Assembly (NCBI GenBank): GCA_026645375.1
Contig: JAPFFX010000182.1
Location: 1-24,409 of the forward strand
Length of the DNA stretch: 24,409 nt
Direction of reading: 5' to 3'
Origin: Citricoccus sp. WCRC_4
GTDB taxonomy: Bacteria > Actinomycetota > Actinomycetes > Actinomycetales > Micrococcaceae
The notes below the pieces were generated by a model, which worked only from the letters and a program-made list of their open reading frames with translations, was not told the DNA's origin and searched no databases. How positions within the stretch are numbered: the stretch's first letter is position 1; each line of letters opens with the position of its first letter. Shown one piece after another: positions 14,777 to 23,545 of this stretch. The position numbers and the translations under genes are program-made.

Positions 14777-15880
14777 ATGCAGTTTACCGACCGTCTTTTC
14801 TCGCTAGCGGCCAAACTACAACAGCAAAAGAATGTCATCGAGACCGAAGAGGCCACTAAGAACGCTCTGGTCATGCCGTTCATCTCGTCGATCTTGGGGT
14901 ACGACGTGTTCAATCCTCTTGAGGTGGTGCCCGAATTCACCGCTGACGTCGGCATCAAGAAGGGCGAAAAGATTGACTATGCGATCGTCCACGACGGCGA
15001 AGTGCAGATGCTCATTGAATGCAAGAAGTCTCTCGGTTCTCTGACACTCGAGCATGCCTCGCAGCTATACAGGTACTTCGCGGTGACGAATGCTCGAATT
15101 GCCATCCTTACCAACGGTGAGACGTACCAGTTCTACACGGACTTGGATGCGCCCAACAGAATGGATTCCAAACCGTTTCTGGTTCTCGATCTCAATGATA
15201 TCGATGAAGCGCTGATTCCTGAGCTGCGAAAGCTTTCCAAGGATGAGTTCGATCTCGACTCAGTGGTCAGCGCGGCCGAAGAACTCAAATACATCGGTGC
15301 GCTGAAACGTGTGATTGGTGGTTACTTCGCGACTCCAGACGAGGAATGGGTGAAGTTCTTAGCCTCAAAGGTCCGTGAGGGGGCGATGACGCAGAAGGTT
15401 CGGGACCAATTCGCCCCCTTGGTCGCGAAGGCCTGCCGTCAGTATCTAAAGGACCAGGTCAACGACCGGCTCAAGGCCGCGTTGGGGGAATCCTCACCAA
15501 CGGCGGCAACTGAGGAATTTGCCAGCAACGTCACCAGCGGGGAAATCGCCGAACGCGATCTTACAGATGTCATGGCAGACGGGATCGAGACCACGGTTGA
15601 AGAGCTGGAAGGCTTCCATATCGTCCGGGCCATTGTCTGCAGCGAAATCGGCCCGGAGCGCGTTGTGCACCGTGATGCCAAGTCATACTTCGCAATCCTG
15701 CTGGATGACAACAACCGGAAGCCCATAGCCCGCCTCCACTTCAATCGATCGCAGAAGTACCTGGGTGTCTTCGATGTGAACAAGGCGGAGACCCGAGTTC
15801 CGATCACCAACTTGGTCGACATCTACAACCACGCCGAGAAGCTTCGAGAGAGCGTTCGCGTATATCAGAGTGCATCGTGA
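14777..15880 (+). CDS. Solitary type I restriction HsdR_N-like PD-(D/E)XK protein
   Basis: A 367-residue protein. Residues about 20-130 match the N-terminal nuclease domain of type I restriction HsdR subunits: ETEEATKNALVMPFI (conserved Glu), GEKIDYAI (Asp67), MLIECKKS (Glu81, Lys83) and the following QLYRYF (Gln96), giving an apparently intact PD-(D/E)XK site. No helicase motor or HsdM/HsdS partner is present. The remaining about 230 residues are unassigned; they include a Lys/Arg-rich helical middle and a C-terminal beta-rich part (SYFAILLDDNNRKPIARLHF). The ATG at 14777 follows GGGGGA by 7 bases; an in-frame TTG at 14720 is less likely. Codon use is much less GC-biased than in neighbours, so the gene is probably acquired. 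It may be a defence nuclease or an orphan; function is not proven. Confidence 0.75.
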   Translation: MQFTDRLFSLAAKLQQQKNVIETEEATKNALVMPFISSILGYDVFNPLEVVPEFTADVGIKKGEKIDYAIVHDGEVQMLIECKKSLGSLTLEHASQLYRYFAVTNARIAILTNGETYQFYTDLDAPNRMDSKPFLVLDLNDIDEALIPELRKLSKDEFDLDSVVSAAEELKYIGALKRVIGGYFATPDEEWVKFLASKVREGAMTQKVRDQFAPLVAKACRQYLKDQVNDRLKAALGESSPTAATEEFASNVTSGEIAERDLTDVMADGIETTVEELEGFHIVRAIVCSEIGPERVVHRDAKSYFAILLDDNNRKPIARLHFNRSQKYLGVFDVNKAETRVPITNLVDIYNHAEKLRESVRVYQSAS

Positions 15881-15905
15881 GCCGGTGTTCCGTGGGTTTA
15901 GATGG

Positions 15906-15927
15906 CTTCAGTCGAGCAGGTTGGCCA
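15906..15927 (+). repeat. Right copy of bipartite direct repeat flanking the low-GC insert
   Basis: CTTCAG-N9-TTGGCCA, matching 14594-14615 in both blocks and spacing. It lies in the non-coding stretch between the HsdR_N-type gene and the SDR gene. Confidence 0.4.
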
Positions 15928-16019
15928 TTCCAGTCCAGATTGTGTCCCCATAGTCTGACCTAGAAGCGGCGGCGGTTCTGAGCGTTGCCGGACGTGAGTG
16001 AGTCAAGGGGAGCGGTGGG

Positions 16020-16931
16020 ATGACGCAGCACGAGGACCCGCAGGTGGCGCGGCACGCGCAGTCGATGGCCGGGCAGGACGGGACGATGCCGCCACAGCAG
16101 CAGGAACCGCCGGGGCTGACCGCCCCCATGGACCCGGTGCCGGACCACGGGGAGTCCAGCTGGGTCGGCCGGGGCCGGCTCGAGGGGCTGAAGGCCCTGA
16201 TCACGGGCGGTGACTCGGGGATCGGCCGGGCGGTGGCGATCGCCTTCGCGCGGGAGGGCGCCGACGTGGCCATCAACTACCTCCCCGAGGAAGAGGAGGA
16301 CGCCCAGGACGTGGTCGGCTGGATCGACAAGGCCGGCCGCACGGCGGTGACCGTACCCGGGGACCTGCGGGATGAGCAGGAATGCGGGCGGATCGCCGAG
16401 GAGGCGATCGCGGGGCTGGGCGGCCTGAACATCCTGGTCAACAACGCCGGTTACCACTGGGCCCGTGGAGAGCCCGGGATCGAGGGGCTGCGGACCGAGG
16501 ACCTGGACCGGGCGGTGCGGACCAACCTGTACGGCACCCTGTGGCTGACCCGGGCCTGTGTGCCGCACCTGTCCCACGGGGACTGCATCATCAACACCAC
16601 CTCGGTACAGGCCTACCAGCCCTCGGAGACGATGATCGACTACGCCGCCACGAAGGCCGCCCTGAACAACGTCACCGCGAACCTCGCCGGCGAGCTCGGG
16701 GCGAAGGGCATCCGGGTGAACGCGGTGGCACCCGGACCGGTCTGGACGCCGCTGCAGCCGGCCACCAAGACCCCCGAGGCCGTGTCCCACATGGGCGCGG
16801 ACACCCCGCTGGGCCGGATCGGCCAGCCCGCCGAACTCGCCGGGGCCTATGTGTACCTGGCGAGCCCGGCCGAGGCGAGCTACGTCTCCGGCGCGGTGCT
16901 GGGCGTGACCGGCGGGTTGCCGGTGTTCTGA
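16020..16931 (+). CDS. SDR family oxidoreductase, general-stress/YhxC-YghA type
   Basis: A 303-residue short-chain dehydrogenase with an N-terminal extension of about 55 residues (Gln/Pro-rich, ending PDHGESSWVGRGRLEG), typical of the YhxC/YdaD/YghA stress subgroup. The cofactor motif TGGDSGIG (62-69), NNAG (141-144), and catalytic Ser195, Tyr208 and Lys212 (YAATK) are all present. It ends with the usual SYVSGAVLGVTGG. It reduces or oxidises a carbonyl/alcohol with NAD(P); the substrate is unknown. AAGGGGAG sits about 7 bases before the ATG. It stands alone, on the right edge of the inserted segment. Confidence 0.85.
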   Translation: MTQHEDPQVARHAQSMAGQDGTMPPQQQEPPGLTAPMDPVPDHGESSWVGRGRLEGLKALITGGDSGIGRAVAIAFAREGADVAINYLPEEEEDAQDVVGWIDKAGRTAVTVPGDLRDEQECGRIAEEAIAGLGGLNILVNNAGYHWARGEPGIEGLRTEDLDRAVRTNLYGTLWLTRACVPHLSHGDCIINTTSVQAYQPSETMIDYAATKAALNNVTANLAGELGAKGIRVNAVAPGPVWTPLQPATKTPEAVSHMGADTPLGRIGQPAELAGAYVYLASPAEASYVSGAVLGVTGGLPVF

Positions 16932-16951
16932 GCCGTCCAGGGACCGGACCA

Positions 16952-17130
16952 TTGGAGGAAGCCCCTGACGAAGGGTCGGTGGCCCACTTCCTGAAGGCGA
17001 TGAGATCGAGGCCCTCCGGCGCGATGTCGAGAACGAGATCCCCCAGGTGAGGTTCAGGACCGTCCCCGAACCGTTCGACGGCGCCGTGCTGTCCCGCTTC
17101 ATCGGGAGCCTGAACGCCCTGTCCACCTGA
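16952..17130 (+). pseudogene. Frameshifted remnant of a small gene of unknown function
   Basis: Two reading frames with clearly coding third-position GC join at about 16994-16996. The first reads LEEAPDEGSVAHFLK (from a TTG at 16952); the second reads GDEIEALRRDVENEIPQ and continues through VRFRTVPEPFDGAVLSRF to IGSLNALST and a TGA at 17130. One extra G in the AAGG run would fuse them into a protein of about 59 residues. I recognise no family. It could be a decayed gene or a base-calling error. The surrounding gene-free stretch (16932-17240) otherwise holds only the promoter-like sequence listed next. Confidence 0.4.
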
Positions 17131-17188
17131 CGGGCCGGGTCTCGTCCTGCGGGAACGGGTGGGGGCCCGGTCACTCCACCGGCACATA

Positions 17189-17218
17189 GGGACGCTGGCG
17201 GTGCGGCTGTGCCAGACT
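17189..17218 (+). promoter_or_regulatory. Possible promoter of the glycine riboswitch-gcvPT transcript
   Basis: GGGACG (17189-17194) and CAGACT (17213-17218) have an 18-base spacer, placing a start near 17225, just before the riboswitch. Both hexamers are poor matches to consensus; the position is the main support. Confidence 0.3.
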
Positions 17219-17240
17219 GGTGCCACGCCACATCTCCCGC

Positions 17241-17458
17241 GCGGGAGAGTGCCGGCGCTGCAGGACCCGGACCTCCGGGTCCGGTTGCGCCGGACGCCGA
17301 AGGAGCAATCTCTCCCCGGGAATCTCTCAGGCCCACGTACCGCGCAGGGTCGGCGTCTCTGGAAAGTGCCAGGCCCCCAACGCCTCGGCCACCGACGGTG
17401 CAAGCACGTATCCTCCAGATACGTGCGGAATCTCTCAGGTCGATGACAGAGCGGGGAG
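17241..17458 (+). promoter_or_regulatory. Tandem glycine riboswitch (two aptamers) controlling gcvPT
   Basis: Aptamer 1 (about 17241-17350) begins GCGGGAGAGT, has a hairpin GGACCCGG/CCGGGTCC (17263-17282), then the core GCCGAAGGAGCAA (17296-17308) and AATCTCTCAGGC (17321-17332). Aptamer 2 (about 17353-17458) has TCTCTGGAAAG at its start, ACCGACGGTGCAAGC (17391-17405), a 9-bp hairpin GCACGTATC/GATACGTGC (17404-17426), and AATCTCTCAGGTCGATGACAGAG (17429-17451, written here in its two conserved parts). These are the conserved elements of the gcvT-type glycine riboswitch. It binds glycine, and when on it would allow gcvPT expression. No clear terminator lies between it and gcvP, so control may be translational, at the GGAGGAG before the ATG. 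Confidence 0.93.
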
Positions 17459-17498
17459 GTACCGATCCGCGCCCGAGAAGCGCCTTGGAGGAGAACCC

Positions 17499-20501
<3,003 letters not shown>

Positions 20502-20513
20502 CAGGAGACCGTC

Positions 20514-21713
20514 ATGACACCGAACCAAGACCTCCGCACCACCCCGTTGCACGCCGTCCACGCCGAGGCCGGGGCCACGTTCACCGACTTCGGCGGCTGG
20601 CAGATGCCGCTGAAGTACGGCTCGGAGCTCTCCGAGCACCACGCCGTGCGCAAGGCCGCAGGGCTGTTCGACCTCTCCCACATGGGTGAGGTCCGGGTCA
20701 CCGGCCCGCAGTCCGCCGAGGCCCTGGACTACGCCCTGACCGCCCGCGTCTCCAACGTGGCGCCGGGGCGGGCCAAGTACTCGCTGATCTGCACCGAGGC
20801 CGGCACCATCCTGGACGACCTGATCGTCTACCGGCTGGACGACGGTGAGGACGACTCGGCGCGTGAGTACCTGGTGGTGCCCAACGCCGGCAACGCCTCC
20901 TCCGTGGCGGCCGCTCTGACCGAACGGTCCGTCGGCTTCGAGGCCACCGTCCGCAACGAGTCGGCCCAGACCGCCCTGGTGGCCATCCAGGGGCCCGAGG
21001 CGGCGCGGATCCTGTCCATGGTGCTTCCGGAGGAGGAGGCCGCGGCACTGCCGGAGCTGAAGTACTACGCCGCCCGGACCGTGACGGTGCGCACCGGTAC
21101 CGGCGAGGTGCCCGTGCTGCTGGCACGCACCGGGTACACGGGCGAGGACGGCTTCGAGCTGATCATCGGCCCGGTGGCCGACCGCGACGAGCTGTCCGCG
21201 GCGGCCACGTCCGTGTGGCACGCCCTGTCCGCGGCGGGCGCCGAGGCCGGCGTGGAGTTGTTGCCGTGCGGCCTGGCCAGCCGGGACTCGCTCCGGCTGG
21301 AGGCCGGCATGCCGTTGTACGGCAATGAGCTGGACCTGGGGCACCTGCCCTCGGAGTCCGGCGCCGGGATGGCCGTGCCGCTGAAGTCCAAGGAGACGGA
21401 CTTCGTGGGCCGGGACGCCCTGCTCGCCGCACGCGAGGCCGGCACCGGCACGACCTCAGGCCAGGCGATCGTGGCGCTGCGGGCGGCCGGCCGCCGCGCG
21501 GCCAGGGCCGGTTACGCCGTGCTCGACGGCGACGGCAACCGGATCGGCGAGGTGACCTCCGGGATTCCCAGCCCGACGCTGGGTTACCCGATCGCACTGG
21601 CGCGGGTGGACGTGTCACACCGGGAGCCGGGCACCGAAGTGGCCGTTGACCTGCGGGGCAAGGCCGAGCCGTTCACCGTGGTGGAGTTGCCGTTCTACCG
21701 TCGGCAGGACTGA
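20514..21713 (+). CDS. gcvT: Aminomethyltransferase (glycine cleavage T-protein)
   Basis: A 399-residue T-protein. Characteristic segments are TPLHAVHAEAG at the N-terminus, FTDFGGWQMPL, LFDLSHMGEV, GTILDDLIVYR with the catalytic Asp pair at 101-102, and ARTGYTGEDGFEL; the C-terminal barrel ends GYPIALARVD. It transfers the methylene group from aminomethyl-H-protein to tetrahydrofolate, releasing ammonia. Co-transcribed with gcvP (CAGGAG before the ATG). gcvH, often next in actinobacteria, is not present in the following sequence. Confidence 0.96.
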   Translation: MTPNQDLRTTPLHAVHAEAGATFTDFGGWQMPLKYGSELSEHHAVRKAAGLFDLSHMGEVRVTGPQSAEALDYALTARVSNVAPGRAKYSLICTEAGTILDDLIVYRLDDGEDDSAREYLVVPNAGNASSVAAALTERSVGFEATVRNESAQTALVAIQGPEAARILSMVLPEEEAAALPELKYYAARTVTVRTGTGEVPVLLARTGYTGEDGFELIIGPVADRDELSAAATSVWHALSAAGAEAGVELLPCGLASRDSLRLEAGMPLYGNELDLGHLPSESGAGMAVPLKSKETDFVGRDALLAAREAGTGTTSGQAIVALRAAGRRAARAGYAVLDGDGNRIGEVTSGIPSPTLGYPIALARVDVSHREPGTEVAVDLRGKAEPFTVVELPFYRRQD

Positions 21714-21722
21714 GACTGGGGT

Positions 21723-21764
21723 GGGGGTCCCGCTTGCTAGACTTCGCTGAGCCAGCGGGCCCCC
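21723..21764 (+). terminator. Hairpin after gcvT, likely terminator
   Basis: GGGGG-T-CCCGCT (21723-21734) pairs with AGCGGG-CCCCC (21754-21764), an 11-bp stem with one bulged T and a 19-base loop. It begins 10 bases after the gcvT stop. No U-run follows. Confidence 0.55.
21738..21743 (+). promoter_or_regulatory. Possible -10 element (TAGACT) for the nuclease-like gene
   Basis: TAGACT fits the TANNNT actinobacterial -10 and lies 53 bases before the next ATG, inside the loop of the gcvT hairpin. The candidate -35 (GACTGG, 17 bases upstream) is poor. Confidence 0.35.
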
Positions 21765-21795
21765 GTCCCGGCCCTCCCATCACCGCAGGAAGACC

Positions 21796-22992
21796 ATGAC
21801 TCAACAGCGAACCGCCGGGCGGATCTCCGTCCTGGGGATCATCGCGTTCGTGCTGCTCGCGGCCCTGCTGCTGACCCTGGCCGTCCTCAGTGCAGTCAAG
21901 GGAGTACGCACCGCCCAGTCCTACGGGAACGTGGTGCGCGTGGTGGACGGCCACACCATCGTGGTGAACATGGACGGCACCGAGGAGACCGTGACCCTGG
22001 CCGGCGTGCAGGCGCCGCTGACCGCCCCTGAGGGCAAGAAGACCACCCTGGACAACTGCCTGGCCGAGGAGTCGACGGCGAACCTGTCCGGGATGCTGGA
22101 GTCCGGTGACTCCATCCAGGTGCAGTACGTGGACGGCCCGGGAGGCACCCGGCTCGTGCTGGCACGCTCCGGCGGCCAGGTGATCAACGTCGTCCAGGTC
22201 GAGGCAGGGCTGGCCGTTCCGGTGCGCGATCAGCCGATGAAGCAGCTCGGGGCCGACCTGGAGGAGGCCCAGGAGACGGCCCGTACCGAGGAGGCCGGCC
22301 TGTACTCCCCGTCCGTGGACTGCACCCTGCCCGGCAGGGTGGCGCCCGTGGTCGACGTGCTGCGCGGGCTGCCGGAGGGCGGGCCGTCCTCGTCCGCGGA
22401 GGCCGACGAGCAGATCGAGGCGGTTGCGGACGCCGTGGAGCAGGGGGTCACCGCGGAGAAGGTCTTCGCCACGATCGACCCCGAGGGGACCTCCCTCTCC
22501 TCCCTCGCCTGGGGGGAGGACGTGCCCCAGTTGCGGCAACGGCTGGATGAGGCCCTGACCCAGGCGCAGACCGAGCTGGCCTCCCTGCAGTCCACGCGCG
22601 GTGTCTTGCTGACCCGGGAGCGCGAGGAGGCTGCGCGCCAGCGGGAGGAGGCCCGCCAGGCCGAACTCGCCCGCCAGGCCGAGGCCGCTCGCCAGGCCGA
22701 GCTCGCCCGGCAGGAGGCCGCCCGTCAGGCCGAGCAAGCCCGTCAGGAGGCGGCCCGGCAGGAGGCGGCCCGGCAGGAGGCCGCCCGCGAGGATGCACGG
22801 GAGGACGAACGGCGCCGCGCCGAGGAGGAGGCCCGCCGCAAGGCAGAGGAGAGCGCCAGCCCCACGCCCTCCAAGAGTGCATCGACATCCCCGAGCCCGA
22901 GCCCGTCGAAGCCGAGCTCGTCTTCCTCGTCGCCCCGCCCCTCGGCGGATGACGATGACGAGGAGTCCTCCGGCCCCGCAGGCGAGGACTGA
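21796..22992 (+). CDS. Membrane-anchored thermonuclease-fold protein with degenerate active site and coiled-coil repeat
   Basis: A 398-residue protein. One membrane helix (about 12-33) probably leaves the rest outside the cell. Residues about 44-145 have the staphylococcal nuclease (TNase/SNc) layout: VVRVVDGHT, VTLAGVQAP, a glycine-flanked strand TRLVLA, then VVQVEAGLA. Aligned by eye to the S. aureus enzyme, Asp21 is His53, Arg35 is Thr67, Asp40 is Gln72 and Glu43 is Leu75; only the Arg87 position (Arg119) looks kept, so nuclease activity is unlikely. Residues about 245-352 form a long charged helix with EAARQ/ELARQ repeats (coiled coil). The tail is Ser/Pro then acidic. The role is unknown. 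It sits 9 bases before the umuD-like gene, so co-transcription is likely. Confidence 0.72.
   Translation: MTQQRTAGRISVLGIIAFVLLAALLLTLAVLSAVKGVRTAQSYGNVVRVVDGHTIVVNMDGTEETVTLAGVQAPLTAPEGKKTTLDNCLAEESTANLSGMLESGDSIQVQYVDGPGGTRLVLARSGGQVINVVQVEAGLAVPVRDQPMKQLGADLEEAQETARTEEAGLYSPSVDCTLPGRVAPVVDVLRGLPEGGPSSSAEADEQIEAVADAVEQGVTAEKVFATIDPEGTSLSSLAWGEDVPQLRQRLDEALTQAQTELASLQSTRGVLLTREREEAARQREEARQAELARQAEAARQAELARQEAARQAEQARQEAARQEAARQEAAREDAREDERRRAEEEARRKAEESASPTPSKSASTSPSPSPSKPSSSSSSPRPSADDDDEESSGPAGED
22624..22796 (+). repeat. Degenerate 15-base in-frame tandem repeats encoding EAARQ/ELARQ
   Basis: The unit GAGGCGGCCCGGCAG and close variants are repeated about ten times in frame; two adjacent copies are identical (22744-22758 and 22759-22773). 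They encode the Ala/Gln/Arg/Glu helix of the nuclease-like protein and are prone to copy-number change. Confidence 0.85.
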
Positions 22993-23001
22993 GGCCCGGC
23001 C

Positions 23002-23502
23002 ATGTCCGTCCCGCCGCCCGGGGCCTCCGGCCGCGGGCCGGCGTCGGGATCCGCTGCCCAGCAGGCGCCGCGCGCCCACGGCTTCCCGTCCCCGGCCCGT
23101 GACTACCTCGACGGCGGCATCGACCTGAACCGCGAGCTGGTCCGTGACCGCACGTCCACCTTCCTGATGAGGGTGGCCGGCAACGCGATGGCCGCCTCCG
23201 GGATCCGTGATGGCGACGAACTGGTGGTGGACCGGGCCGCCACCCCGCGCCACGGGTCGGTGGTCGTGGCGGTCCTCGACGGTGAACTGGTGGTGCGCCG
23301 GCTGGTGTTCGACGGCACCGTCCCGGGCGGTGCGGTGAACGTGCCTCCTCCGGCGCCCGGCTCGGGTGGACGGCCGGCTGCGGGCCTGGGAACCGTGATC
23401 CTGGAGTCCGACGACGGCGCCGCCCCGGTCGTGCTGCCGGCCTCCGGTCCCGAGGGCCTGCGGGTCTGGGGCGTGGCCACCTATTGCCTCCACCGGCTGT
23501 GA
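23002..23502 (+). CDS. UmuD-like (LexA/S24 fold) protein lacking both catalytic-dyad residues
   Basis: A 166-residue protein aligned by eye along E. coli UmuD: HGFPSPARDY (UmuD CGFPSPAADY around its cleavage site), IDLN, then FLMRVAGNAM (UmuD FVKASGDSM), IRDGDELVVDRA, RHGSVVVAVLDGELVVRRL (UmuD HGDIVIAAVDGEFTVKKL) and a C-terminal GVATYCLHRL. The nucleophile Ser60 of UmuD is Ala62 (GCG, 23185-23187) and the general base Lys97 is Arg99 (CGC, 23296-23298). The cleavage-site Cys-Gly is His26-Gly27. Self-cleavage as in UmuD is therefore not expected. The first about 25 residues are a Pro/Gly/Ala tail unlike UmuD's. An insert of Gly/Pro/Ala residues lies near 115-135. The gene is 43 bases before umuC; GAGG precedes the ATG. 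Read as a partner or accessory subunit of the polymerase. Confidence 0.78.
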   Translation: MSVPPPGASGRGPASGSAAQQAPRAHGFPSPARDYLDGGIDLNRELVRDRTSTFLMRVAGNAMAASGIRDGDELVVDRAATPRHGSVVVAVLDGELVVRRLVFDGTVPGGAVNVPPPAPGSGGRPAAGLGTVILESDDGAAPVVLPASGPEGLRVWGVATYCLHRL

Positions 23503-23545
23503 GGGCCGCGCACCGGATCCGGGCGGAACGGGAGGGAGGCCGGCG

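Larger units (their letters stand above)
14594..15927. mobile_element. Small low-GC inserted segment carrying a solitary HsdR_N-type gene
   Basis: Base composition falls sharply from the surroundings: A/T-rich third positions, TATAG-like elements and codons such as AGT, ATA and TTA absent from neighbours. It recovers after about 15930. The segment is bounded by a 13-base bipartite direct repeat and, a little inside/outside, by CTAGAAG at 14637-14643 and 15960-15966. No transposase, integrase or tRNA is present, so the mechanism is unknown. The boundaries are estimates. Confidence 0.35.

Noticed and set aside
17404..17426. Hairpin GCACGTATC/GATACGTGC as an intrinsic terminator
   Set aside because: It is inside the second glycine aptamer at the position of its variable stem and has no U-run after it.
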